A stretch of DNA of 63,860 nt from Flavobacterium sp. JAS. Its GTDB lineage: Bacteria; Bacteroidota; Bacteroidia; Flavobacteriales; Flavobacteriaceae. The notes below the pieces were generated by a model. That model ran no database searches, had not been told where the DNA came from, and saw nothing but the letters and a program-made list of their open reading frames with translations. The DNA is taken from positions 1 to 63,860 of the forward strand of contig NZ_JAJMOX010000018.1 in the NCBI RefSeq assembly GCF_020991455.1. The letters are read 5' to 3'. Position numbers and translations under genes: made by a program. Within the stretch, counting starts at the first letter, position 1. Every line of letters begins with the position of its first letter. Shown one piece after another: positions 35,111 through 43,546 of the stretch.

Positions 35111-35824
35111 ATGGGAATAAGCACTAAATTTAGGACATTAGATCCAGAAATAATGGATGATTTTTCTCTTGAAGGGAAAGAATTACAAGGTGCATTGGAT
35201 CAAATTGCCAATATCAATCAGTTGTTAGGAGGTAATAAACTTACCCTTCACGGTATAAAAACATTATTAAAGAAATCCAATACTCATAAAACAATAGTAA
35301 TTGCGGATACAGGTTGTGGCAATGGAGATATGTTGCGCATGCTGGCAAAATACGGTCAAAGGAACAATCTTAATTTTAAACTTATAGGTATAGATGCAAA
35401 TACCTTTACAATAAATTATGCTAAAAAACTCTCAACTGAATACCCAAATATTGAGTATGTATGTGTGGATATTTTTAGCGATGAGTTTACCGCTATTAAA
35501 TATGATATTGTTTTATGTACTCTTACCCTACACCATTTTACAAATGAGGAAATATTAAATTTAATCACTATCTTTAATAATAATGCCCAAGTTGGTATTA
35601 TCATTAACGATTTGCATCGCAGTAAATTAGCGTATCGGCTTTTTAAAATGATTAGTATTGTTTTTAATCTAAATAAAATGTCACGCGAGGATGGACTTGT
35701 ATCTATTTTGAGAGGATTTAAGAAAAAAGAATTAGAAAGCTTTTCAAATAAAGTAAATTTAAAAAACTATACCATAAACTGGAAATGGGCTTTTCGTTAT
35801 CAGTGGGTAATCGCCAAAACATGA
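35111..35824 (+). CDS. Methyltransferase of the type III PKS operon
   Basis: 237 residues. SAM motif I is IVIADTGCGNGDMLRML near residue 62, then LIGIDANTFTINYAKK, and VLCTLTLHHFTNEEI near 137. The N-terminus (RTLDPEIMDDFSLEGKELQ) is the pattern seen in methyltransferases encoded next to type III PKS genes in Bacteroidota. It likely methylates the polyketide ring oxygen or carbon. ATG immediately follows the flavoprotein stop, and the last 4 bp overlap the PKS start (ATGA). Confidence 0.87.
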   Translation: MGISTKFRTLDPEIMDDFSLEGKELQGALDQIANINQLLGGNKLTLHGIKTLLKKSNTHKTIVIADTGCGNGDMLRMLAKYGQRNNLNFKLIGIDANTFTINYAKKLSTEYPNIEYVCVDIFSDEFTAIKYDIVLCTLTLHHFTNEEILNLITIFNNNAQVGIIINDLHRSKLAYRLFKMISIVFNLNKMSREDGLVSILRGFKKKELESFSNKVNLKNYTINWKWAFRYQWVIAKT

Positions 35825-36873
35825 GTGTAAAAATCATAACTGTTGCCAAGCAACTACCAAAATATTCACGTACAACGGCAGAAATACTCCCAATGTTGAG
35901 AGGATGGCTGCACGGACAAGACGAGCGCTTTATCAAAAAAGTAAAAAAAATATTCGAAGGTGCAGCTGTAGACAAACGCTACTCTATCATGGATCCTGCT
36001 GAAGTCTTTACCGCGACCTCTTTTGAAGACAAAAATGATATTTATAGTCGGGAAGTAATTATTCTGGGCGAACAAGTATTAGAGAAAGCACTAGCCAAAA
36101 CAAACTGGGACCCACAAACACTGGACTATATTATCACGGTAAGTTGTACAGGAATTATGATACCGTCATTAGATGCTTATCTTATCAATAAAATGAAATT
36201 AAGACAAGACATCGTACGCCTTCCGGTAACCGAAATGGGCTGTGCCGCTGGAATATCGGGTATTATATACGCTAAAAACTTTCTTAAGGCTAATCCCGAA
36301 AAACGTGCTGCAGTAATAGCAATTGAATCGCCTACAGCAACATTTCAGCTGAATGATTTTTCGATGCCAAATATTGTAAGCGCTGCTATTTTTGGCGATG
36401 GTGCTGCCTGCTGTCTTTTATCATCGTATGAAGAAGATAATGGCCCTGAGATACTCGACGAACAAATGTATCATTTTTATGATGCAGAACATATGATGGG
36501 ATTTAAACTCACCAATACAGGTTTACAAATGGTATTAGACATTGAAGTTCCCGATACTATTGCATCACATTTTGGAGATATTATTCATCCTTTTCTACAA
36601 AAAAACAATTTAGAAATTCAAGATATCGACCATATGATATTTCATCCCGGTGGAAAAAAAATAGTCACAACAGTAGAATCACTTTTCTTGGGATTAGGCA
36701 AAAATATTGACGACACTAAAGAAGTTCTCAAACAATATGGTAATATGTCGAGCGCTACCGTTTTGTACGTTCTAGAACGTATTATGGACAACAATCCAAA
36801 GTTGGGAGAAAAAGGATTGATGCTTAGTTTTGGTCCGGGATTTTCGGCACAACGGGTTTTGTTACAATGGTAA
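35821..36873 (+). CDS. Type III polyketide synthase (chalcone/stilbene synthase family)
   Basis: 350 residues from ATG 35821 (MSVKIITVAKQLPKYSRTT); an in-frame ATG at 35785 lies inside the preceding gene and is less likely because the ATGA overlap is the rule in this operon. The catalytic triad is complete: Cys in TEMGCAAGISG, His in FHPGGKKIV, Asn in YGNMSSATVLYVL; the end LSFGPGFSAQRV is the GFGPG motif. It condenses malonyl-CoA units on an acyl starter and cyclises the chain, giving an alkylresorcinol- or pyrone-type product. The ACP-linked starter could come from the dehydratase/ketosynthase genes downstream (inference). Confidence 0.94.
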   Translation: MSVKIITVAKQLPKYSRTTAEILPMLRGWLHGQDERFIKKVKKIFEGAAVDKRYSIMDPAEVFTATSFEDKNDIYSREVIILGEQVLEKALAKTNWDPQTLDYIITVSCTGIMIPSLDAYLINKMKLRQDIVRLPVTEMGCAAGISGIIYAKNFLKANPEKRAAVIAIESPTATFQLNDFSMPNIVSAAIFGDGAACCLLSSYEEDNGPEILDEQMYHFYDAEHMMGFKLTNTGLQMVLDIEVPDTIASHFGDIIHPFLQKNNLEIQDIDHMIFHPGGKKIVTTVESLFLGLGKNIDDTKEVLKQYGNMSSATVLYVLERIMDNNPKLGEKGLMLSFGPGFSAQRVLLQW

Positions 36874-36891
36874 TTTTTAAATAAATAAAAT

Positions 36892-37329
36892 ATGAAATTG
36901 ACCGATATTATAGCGCAGCTGCCTTACACCAAACCATTTTTATTTGTAGATGAATTGTTGCATGTAGATGAAAATAGTGTTAGCGGAACCTATACTTTTA
37001 ATGAAGATCTTGATTTTTATAAAGGCCATTTTAAAGATAACCCTGTAACTCCAGGCGTAATCCTGACCGAAACCATGGCACAGATTGGTATGGTTTGCCT
37101 TGGAATTTATTTATTGGGTGATAAATTTAATAAAGATACCGTGATAGCTTTTACATCGGCAGATATGCAGTTTTTAAAACCCGTATATCCTAATGAAAAA
37201 GTAACGGTAACTGCTCAAAAATCATTTTTCAGATTTGGTAAACTCAAGTGTGATGTAATTATGAAAAACGAAGCCGGTCAGGAAGTTTGCAAAGGCATTT
37301 TAGCAGGTATGATTACTACAAAATTATGA
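36892..37329 (+). CDS. 3-hydroxyacyl-ACP dehydratase (FabZ-like hotdog)
   Basis: 145 residues. YKGHFKDNPVTPGVILTETM holds the conserved His and, further on, the acidic helix residue of FabZ/FabA-type hotdog dehydratases. PYTKPFLFVDELLHVDEN and SADMQFLKPVYPNEKV are also typical. It would remove water from 3-hydroxyacyl-ACP in a dedicated acyl chain pathway. It overlaps the ketosynthase start by 4 bp. A thioesterase role cannot be ruled out for a hotdog protein. Confidence 0.87.
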   Translation: MKLTDIIAQLPYTKPFLFVDELLHVDENSVSGTYTFNEDLDFYKGHFKDNPVTPGVILTETMAQIGMVCLGIYLLGDKFNKDTVIAFTSADMQFLKPVYPNEKVTVTAQKSFFRFGKLKCDVIMKNEAGQEVCKGILAGMITTKL

Positions 37330-38600
37330 GCAAAAGAATTGTAATAACAGGTTTAGGTGTTGTGGCTCCAAACGGAGTGGGAATTCCTGCGTTTACCAGA
37401 GCTATAAAAAATGGAGAATCAGGAATTCGGTATGATGCGCAATTGCAGGAATTACAATTTTCTTGTCAAATAGCTGGTAAACCACAATTAACGGAGGAAC
37501 TTATTTCTCAATATTTTACAGAACTTGAATTACGGGGTTTCAATAGTACCGGTATTTTATATGGTGTTATTGCAGGTATGGAAGCCTGGAAAAATGCCGG
37601 ACTATCCATAGAACTAAATGAGGAACCCGATTGGGACAGCGGAACTATTTTTGGATCGGGCACTTCCGGCATCGATAAATTTCGCGAAAGCATTTATAAA
37701 ATAGACGAATTACAAGTTCGAAAACTTGGCAGCACTGTTGTAGCACAAACCATGAACAGTGGTGTAAGCGCTTATCTTGGCGGCAAACTAGGTTTAGGGA
37801 ATCAAGTTACCACAAATTCGTCAGCCTGTACAACTGGTACAGAAGCAATTTTAATGGCTTACGACCGCATACAATCCGGACAAGCGAAACGAATACTGGC
37901 CGGAAGTACTAGTGATAGCGGGCCTTATATTTGGGGCGGATTTGATGCTTTACGTGTTTGCAGTTCTAAATATAATGATAATCCGGAAAATGGCTCTCGC
38001 CCAATGAGTGCCTCCGCAGCAGGATTTGTACCAGGTAGTGGTGCCGGAGCATTGGTTATAGAAGATTTAGAAACTGCTCTGGAAAGAGGTGCCACCATTT
38101 ATGCCGAAATATTAGGCGGAAATGTAAACTCCGGCGGACAGCGCGGAAACGGTAGTATGACAGCACCAAATAGTATTGCTGTACAACGATGTATTAGTAG
38201 TGCTATTCATAATTCCAGTATTTCAGCAAATGATATTGATGCCATAAACGGTCATCTTACTGCAACTACAAAAGATAGTCTCGAAATCGAAAACTGGACT
38301 AAAGCACTAGGAAGAAGTGGCACTGATTTTCCATATATCAACTCTTTAAAAAGCATGACCGGTCATTGTCTGGGCGCTGCCGGAAGTGTTGAAAGTATTG
38401 CTGCAGTTTTACAGCTTCATGAAGGTTTTGTATTTGGAAACACAAACTGTAATGATCTTCACCCTGAAATAACTGCACTTATTGATCCCTTAAAAGTGCC
38501 TCTAAAAACAATTAACAGCAACCCAAATATAATTGCCAAAGCAAGTTTTGGTTTTGGTGATGTAAATGCTTGTATCATCTTTAAAAAATTTCAAAAATAA
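37326..38600 (+). CDS. Beta-ketoacyl-ACP synthase (FabF-like)
   Basis: 424 residues from ATG 37326 (MSKRIVITGLGVVAPNG), overlapping the dehydratase stop (ATGA). The triad is visible: Cys in TNSSACTTGTEAI, His in NGHLTATTKDSLE, and Lys/His in LKSMTGHCLGAAG. The usual AHGTxT reads GHLTAT here, a departure seen in specialised ketosynthases. It probably elongates the acyl starter or the chain for the type III PKS. Next gene is the ACP, 4 bp away. Confidence 0.9.
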   Translation: MSKRIVITGLGVVAPNGVGIPAFTRAIKNGESGIRYDAQLQELQFSCQIAGKPQLTEELISQYFTELELRGFNSTGILYGVIAGMEAWKNAGLSIELNEEPDWDSGTIFGSGTSGIDKFRESIYKIDELQVRKLGSTVVAQTMNSGVSAYLGGKLGLGNQVTTNSSACTTGTEAILMAYDRIQSGQAKRILAGSTSDSGPYIWGGFDALRVCSSKYNDNPENGSRPMSASAAGFVPGSGAGALVIEDLETALERGATIYAEILGGNVNSGGQRGNGSMTAPNSIAVQRCISSAIHNSSISANDIDAINGHLTATTKDSLEIENWTKALGRSGTDFPYINSLKSMTGHCLGAAGSVESIAAVLQLHEGFVFGNTNCNDLHPEITALIDPLKVPLKTINSNPNIIAKASFGFGDVNACIIFKKFQK

Positions 38601-38604
38601 TACT

Positions 38605-38859
38605 ATGAACAAAGAAGAACTTATATCTAAACTAAAATTGATCATAAAGCCGTATACAACAAATACTGAAGCTTATGACAATCTTACAGAAAACACTGAT
38701 TTCATTAATGATCTTGCTATTAATTCAGCTAATCTAGTAGATATTGTACTTGATATCGAAGAAACTTTTAACATTGTAATTGATAATACAGATATGGAAC
38801 GTATGCTTAATGTTAAAGCTGCGGTAGAAATTATAGAGACAAAACTTACCGAAAAATGA
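38605..38859 (+). CDS. Acyl carrier protein of the PKS operon
   Basis: 84 residues from ATG 38605 (MNKEELISKLKLIIKPY); an upstream in-frame ATG overlaps the ketosynthase and lacks family sequence. The carrier helix reads DLAINSANLVDIVLDIEETF: the phosphopantetheine Ser lies in INSANL, where the common DSL is replaced by NSA. Acidic and helical, right size for an ACP. It overlaps the phosphopantetheinyl transferase gene by 4 bp, fitting that enzyme as its activator. Confidence 0.87.
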   Translation: MNKEELISKLKLIIKPYTTNTEAYDNLTENTDFINDLAINSANLVDIVLDIEETFNIVIDNTDMERMLNVKAAVEIIETKLTEK

Positions 38860-39377
38860 TCGGGAACGATGTCATAGATATCATTCAATCTCGCTGTGAA
38901 AGCAATTGGCAGCGCAAAGGTTTCATACAAAAACTCTTTACTGCCAGCGAGCAATTAATGATCTCAAATGCATTAGATCCTGAAATCATGGTCTGGTTGT
39001 TTTGGAGTATGAAAGAAGCTGCTTATAAAATTTACAACAGGCAAACAAAACAAAGAGAATATATTCCTAAAAAGTTAGTTTGTTCTATAGTATCACAAGA
39101 CAACAATTATATTATCGGGAAAGTGAATTATGCCCAAAATATTTATCATACTAAAACAATTCTCTTACAAGAAGGCATCCATACTTTAGCAGCTAATTCT
39201 TTAGATGACTTAAAAAATGTAATTGAGATCCAAAAAAAAGGCATTATTAAAGACAATAATGGTATTCCACACTTATATAATTCTCTATCTAATACATTTC
39301 AGGATGTTTCTATTAGTCATCACGGCAGATTTGAAAAAGTGGTAACATTAGATCTTGGAGTTCCTGCCTTTTTTTGA
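38856..39377 (+). CDS. 4'-phosphopantetheinyl transferase (Sfp/AcpS superfamily)
   Basis: 173 residues. The Mg-binding start MIGNDVIDI and the signature FWSMKEAAYKIYNR (WSxKEAxxK) are both present. It transfers phosphopantetheine from CoA to the ACP Ser and is the last gene of the operon, followed by a terminator at 39458. Having its own PPTase suggests the cluster is self-sufficient. Confidence 0.9.
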   Translation: MIGNDVIDIIQSRCESNWQRKGFIQKLFTASEQLMISNALDPEIMVWLFWSMKEAAYKIYNRQTKQREYIPKKLVCSIVSQDNNYIIGKVNYAQNIYHTKTILLQEGIHTLAANSLDDLKNVIEIQKKGIIKDNNGIPHLYNSLSNTFQDVSISHHGRFEKVVTLDLGVPAFF

Positions 39378-39457
39378 CACAAAATGCTACTCTTTTTTTG
39401 TACCAAAATCATTAGCATATTAAATTATAAATAGTTGCAAATTAAGAACAACCAAAA

Positions 39458-39488
39458 AAACTCCTTAATTTTTAAGGAGTTTTTTTTA
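39458..39488 (+). terminator. Terminator of the polyketide operon
   Basis: AAACTCCTTAA / TTAAGGAGTTT stem followed by a T-run, 80 bp past the PPTase stop. Confidence 0.8.
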
Positions 39489-39597
39489 TGTTTATATCTA
39501 ATCTGAAACACTATTATAATAACAAGCTTTCATTGAAACAAGCAATAAATCAAAAATGATTGATTTTTAATTTTGCTATTGATTTCCGCTAATTATC

Positions 39598-40800
39598 TCA
39601 TTTCTGTTTTTGTTGCGATTGTGGATTATCTCGATGTTGTTGCTGTTGTCTTGCTTGTTGTTGTTGTTGTTGTTGCTGTTGTCTTCCCTGCTGTTCTCTT
39701 GCTTGCTGTTGTTGTTGTCTTCCCTGCTGTTCTCTTCCCTGCTGTTGTTGCTGTTGTTCTCTTGCTTGCTGTTGCTGTTGTTGCTGTTGTTGTCTTCCCT
39801 GCTGTTCTCTTGCTTGCTGTTGCTGTTGTTGTTTCACTTGTTGATCATTGCGTTGTCGTTGCTGATCATTGCGTTGCTGTTGTTTCACTGGTTGATCATT
39901 TTGTTGTCGTTGCTGATCATTGCGTTGCTGTTGAGGTTGCTGCTGTCTTACTGGTTGATTTTCTCTCTGCGGCTGAGTTCTGGCATTTCTTTGCACATCA
40001 GGTTTCACATCTTTCAATTGCGTCACTTTAGACGGAGCTGGTTCTCGTCCGGTAGTTCTGTTTTTTTCTACCTGTGGTCTATAGAGCTGCAATTCTTTCT
40101 TGTTTAGATTCTGACCTGGACTCTTTCTTTCTCTTAGAGTTACTGAGGAAATTGTTCTACCGGTTCTTTTTTGCACCTCAGTTCTATCAGGTCCTGCATT
40201 GTATCTAACCCGGGTTGCATTGTCACTCCTCATATTATTAATTACTGTCGAATTCTTAATGATTGTAACATTATTTGAAGAAGAAACATAATGATTATAA
40301 ATGTCCGTTCTTCCAAAATCTCTGTCTCTTACACATGTCCAATAATTATAAGGCAGACGATAACCACTGCCATAGGCAATAGTGATGCTAATACCTGGTC
40401 CTATAGGTGCCCATCCATAATAGCCTTCGGATCTTCTCCAGATCACCCATGCTGGACTCCACTCATAACCCGGGACCCATATCCATCCATAATAAGAATC
40501 ATAGTACCAACGCCCATAATGAAAAGGCGCCCATCCCCATGAATAATTAGAAACCCAAGTCCAACCTACATTGGTAAATACCCAATGACCGTTAGTTCTA
40601 TAAGGGATAAAAGCAGAGGACATACCGGGAACCCAAGCGTATCCATATTCAGGGCTATTAATCCAGTCTCCGTATGGACTTAAATCATCATAAAAGATCT
40701 GGAAATTGATGGATACCTGTGCAGTTGCTCTTTGAGGTGCTATCAAAATAACTAAATTGACAGCAAGGAGCAGAATAAAAAATTTAGCCGTTGCTTTCAT
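39598..40800 (-). CDS. DUF6600 domain secreted protein with Gln-rich C-terminal tail
   Basis: 400 residues. Signal peptide (FFILLLAVNLVILIAPQRATAQ), then a Trp/Tyr/Gly-rich domain to about residue 160 with repeated strand pairs (LSPYGDWINSPEYGYAWVPG, GWAPFHYGRWYY, YGWIWVPGYEW), the DUF6600 pattern. A linker of basic residues follows. From about residue 285 to the end the protein is almost only Gln, Arg, Glu, Asn and Gly in repeats such as REQQGRQQQQQ. The tail is encoded by simple CTG/TTG-type repeats on the plus strand and is prone to length change. The protein is expected in the periplasm or outer membrane; function unknown. Confidence 0.82.
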   Translation of the reverse strand: MKATAKFFILLLAVNLVILIAPQRATAQVSINFQIFYDDLSPYGDWINSPEYGYAWVPGMSSAFIPYRTNGHWVFTNVGWTWVSNYSWGWAPFHYGRWYYDSYYGWIWVPGYEWSPAWVIWRRSEGYYGWAPIGPGISITIAYGSGYRLPYNYWTCVRDRDFGRTDIYNHYVSSSNNVTIIKNSTVINNMRSDNATRVRYNAGPDRTEVQKRTGRTISSVTLRERKSPGQNLNKKELQLYRPQVEKNRTTGREPAPSKVTQLKDVKPDVQRNARTQPQRENQPVRQQQPQQQRNDQQRQQNDQPVKQQQRNDQQRQRNDQQVKQQQQQQAREQQGRQQQQQQQQQAREQQQQQQGREQQGRQQQQQAREQQGRQQQQQQQQQARQQQQHRDNPQSQQKQK

Positions 40801-41062
40801 AATAGTAATTGTTTAATTATCAGTTGATTTAAAAAACACAACTAATATCGTATCTCATTAAAGGTAAGCATTTTATAACCAAAAAATGTTAAGTAATTTT
40901 TAAAATAAGCGACTTCATAGATGACTCACTTTTCTAATAAAAACAACCATGATATTCGATCAAACTAAAGCCAATTTTTAACATAAAAACCAAATGCAAC
41001 TCAGTCCATATTAACTATTTTTGATTGTCATAAAATAATCAGTACTGAACAAAAATAGAATT

Positions 41063-41686
41063 ATGAAAAACAATTGGATTAATCATCCTATACTATTGAA
41101 AGGAGATCAAATTGAACTACTTCCTTTGGAAAAAGAACATTTAAAAGATTTATTTCTTGCCGCATCTAACAAAGAAATATGGGAACTCACATCTGTAGAC
41201 TATTCAGTTGAAGAAATATTTTATCCAAATTTCAATAATGCAATCAATGATAGAGAAAAAGGAACTGTGTACCCTTTTGTTATAGTTCATAAACAATCAA
41301 ACAAAATTATTGGCACTACAAGACTTCTTGAAATATATCCCAATGACAGAAAAGTTGAAATAGGAGTTACCTGGATAATGAAAGAATATTGGGGGACAAC
41401 TGTAAATCTGGAGTGCAAATTATTATTACTTAACTATTGTTTTGAGACTTTAAAAAGTAACAGAGTTCAATTTAGAGCAAAAGATAATAATTTACGCTCA
41501 AGAAAAGCAATTGAAAAAATTGGAGGCGTTTTTGAAGGAATTTTGAGAAAAGATAAAATAGAACCAAATGGAATACCTAGAAATACTGCTTTTTATAGTA
41601 TTCTGGATAATGATTGGGAAAATGTAAGACAAAGTATTAAAAAACAAATTGAGATAAAAGCCAGCCACTCTGATTACAATTATTAA
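41063..41686 (+). CDS. GNAT family N-acetyltransferase (RimJ/RimL-like)
   Basis: 207 residues. LLPLEKEHLKDLF at the start, GTTRLLEIYPNDRKVEIGVT in the core, and RAKDNNLRSRKAIEKIGGVF near the end are the RimJ-type GNAT pattern; R-x2-N-x3-R-x-A-I-E-x-I-G is the acetyl-CoA-binding helix. The substrate could be a protein N-terminus or a small amine. Stand-alone gene; the 262 bp before it show nothing notable. Confidence 0.88.
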   Translation: MKNNWINHPILLKGDQIELLPLEKEHLKDLFLAASNKEIWELTSVDYSVEEIFYPNFNNAINDREKGTVYPFVIVHKQSNKIIGTTRLLEIYPNDRKVEIGVTWIMKEYWGTTVNLECKLLLLNYCFETLKSNRVQFRAKDNNLRSRKAIEKIGGVFEGILRKDKIEPNGIPRNTAFYSILDNDWENVRQSIKKQIEIKASHSDYNY

Positions 41687-41796
41687 TTGACCTTCTGTTG
41701 GCACTAAAAACAAAACCATAGTATCAAAAAAGGCATTGAAAATCAACTATATGTTGACAATCAATGCCTGGTAATGAATGATGTAGTAAAAACTAC

Positions 41797-43221
41797 TTAT
41801 TTTTTTGTTTTAAAAACTTTATAACATACAAAAAGAATACCCAACCAAATAGGAATTAATTCTACGGATAACTTCATATTAGTCATCCACATGATGGATA
41901 AAATACCCAATAAAAACACAAAACAGATGTAATTACTTAACGGATAAAACAATGAAGCAAACTTCGTTTTTACGTTTTCCTTGTCTTTCGAACGTCTAAA
42001 TCTTAGATGCGTATACGAAATCATAACCCAGTTAATCACTAAACAAGACACCACTAAGGACATTAAAATACTAAAGGCCTCTTCTGGAATTACTTTATTT
42101 ACTAAAATACAGATAGCTGCAAAGCATGAAGAAATTAAAATGGCATTAATTGGTACCGATTGTTTGTTTAGCTTCATTAAAAACTTAGGAGCATTGCCTT
42201 GATCTGCTAAACCATATAACATACGTGAGTTGCTATATACACTACTATTATATACGGATAAAGCTGCGGTTAATACAATTAAATTAAGCACATTGGCAAT
42301 AAGGCTTGTAAAAAATATTTTGTTGCCAAACAACTCAAATTCCATTCCGTTTAAATTTTGAAAAACCATTACAAATGGACTACTATCTGTCGTAATTTGT
42401 CGCCAAGGTGACAAAGCAAATAAAATTACCAATGCACCAACATAAAATATAAGGATTCTATAGATGACCTGATTTGTTGCTTTTGGAATGTTTTTTTCCG
42501 GATTTTCTGCCTCAGCAGCGGTAATTCCAATGAGTTCTAAACCACCAAAGGAGAACATAATTAAAGCCATTGCCGTTAGTAAACCTTGAAAATCACCAGT
42601 TGAAGTCTTTTCAAAGAAACCTTTTGGAAAGAAACCTCCATCGTTATATAAGTTATGAATTGTAGCATGTTCTCCTCCTGTACCACTTATTAGCAAATAA
42701 GTACCAAAGAGGATCATTGCAATAATTGCGACAACTTTAATGATTGAAAACCAAAATTCAGTTTCTCCGTAAACTTTTACAGAGGCAAAATTCAAAGCAT
42801 TAATAACCAGGAAGAAAAATAAACTGGATGCCCACAGCGGAATTTCAGGCCACCAAAACTGCACATAAACCCCAATGGCTGTAAGTTCAGCCATACTAAC
42901 CAAAATATATAAAATCCAATAATTCCAGCCTGATGCAAAACCTGCAAAAGAACCACAATACTTATAGGCAAAGTGACTAAAGCTTCCTGATACAGGTTCT
43001 TCGACAACCATTTCGCCAAGTTGTCTCATAATAAAAAAAGCGATAATTCCGGCAACAGCATATCCTAAAATAACCGATGGCCCTGCTAATACAGCCGCTG
43101 GACCAATACCTAGGAAAAGACCTGTTCCTATTGATCCGCCTAAGGCAATTAACTGAATGTGGCGGTTAGTCAGCCCACGTTTAAGCTGATTCTCTCGTGC
43201 GTCTTCCTGTATTTCTTTCAC
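41797..43221 (-). CDS. Amino acid permease (APC superfamily)
   Basis: 474 residues with 12 predicted membrane helices. LTNRHIQLIALGGSIGTGLF is the AAT/APC signature at the first helix; GWNYWILYILVSMAELTAIG and GGLELIGITAAEAENPEKNI are also diagnostic, and point to the GABA/aromatic/proline permease group. It would import an amino acid with protons across the inner membrane. Single gene on the minus strand; substrate not assignable. Confidence 0.92.
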   Translation of the reverse strand: MKEIQEDARENQLKRGLTNRHIQLIALGGSIGTGLFLGIGPAAVLAGPSVILGYAVAGIIAFFIMRQLGEMVVEEPVSGSFSHFAYKYCGSFAGFASGWNYWILYILVSMAELTAIGVYVQFWWPEIPLWASSLFFFLVINALNFASVKVYGETEFWFSIIKVVAIIAMILFGTYLLISGTGGEHATIHNLYNDGGFFPKGFFEKTSTGDFQGLLTAMALIMFSFGGLELIGITAAEAENPEKNIPKATNQVIYRILIFYVGALVILFALSPWRQITTDSSPFVMVFQNLNGMEFELFGNKIFFTSLIANVLNLIVLTAALSVYNSSVYSNSRMLYGLADQGNAPKFLMKLNKQSVPINAILISSCFAAICILVNKVIPEEAFSILMSLVVSCLVINWVMISYTHLRFRRSKDKENVKTKFASLFYPLSNYICFVFLLGILSIMWMTNMKLSVELIPIWLGILFVCYKVFKTKK

Positions 43222-43400
43222 AAATTAGATTTTTAAAGGAGTAGAATGTACTCACAAATGTATAAACAGCGAAGATAAGTTAAAAAAGGAATCGTACAAA
43301 ACATGCGTTATGCTAAAGGGATATTTTATTTCGTTACAGGATGTCAAGACTTGAAAAATTATTCAATAAATAGTCATTTATGTAAGATATATAATTTCAC

Positions 43401-43428
43401 AAAGAGACTCGAAAGTCTCTTTATTTTG
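43401..43428 (+). terminator. Hairpin with T-rich tail and no obvious upstream gene
   Basis: AAAGAGACT / AGTCTCTTT around CGAA, followed by TATTTTGTTTT, in the gap between the permease and the cassette-like array. No convincing plus-strand gene precedes it; a short RNA from about 43260 is possible but unproven. Confidence 0.5.
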
Positions 43429-43449
43429 TTTTGGAACATTATTAAGCAT

Positions 43450-43534
43450 GTTATTTGGATTTGCCAAATCATCCTAAATGCAAAACCAACTTCCTATTAA
43501 GCCATTCATCCAAATCGCTTGTAGTAGCTTTTAA
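43450..43534. repeat. attC-like element A (right part only)
   Basis: Shares the central GGATTTGCCAAATCATCC (43457-43474), then GCAAAACCAACTT, and the right arm CTTGTAGTAGC with the elements at 44551, 45115 and 45928. The left AACGTTCTG arm is missing, so it is the truncated outer end of the array, just past the stop of the MORN-like gene. Confidence 0.6.
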
Positions 43535-43546
43535 CGGTAGTTATTT

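Noticed and set aside
39573..40107. Two long Leu/Val-rich plus-strand open frames (152 and 165 codons)
   Set aside because: They are antisense readings of the Gln repeats of the DUF6600 gene; repeats keep all frames open.
43303..43500. 65-codon plus-strand open frame
   Set aside because: It runs through a terminator hairpin and into the attC-like element; no homology seen.
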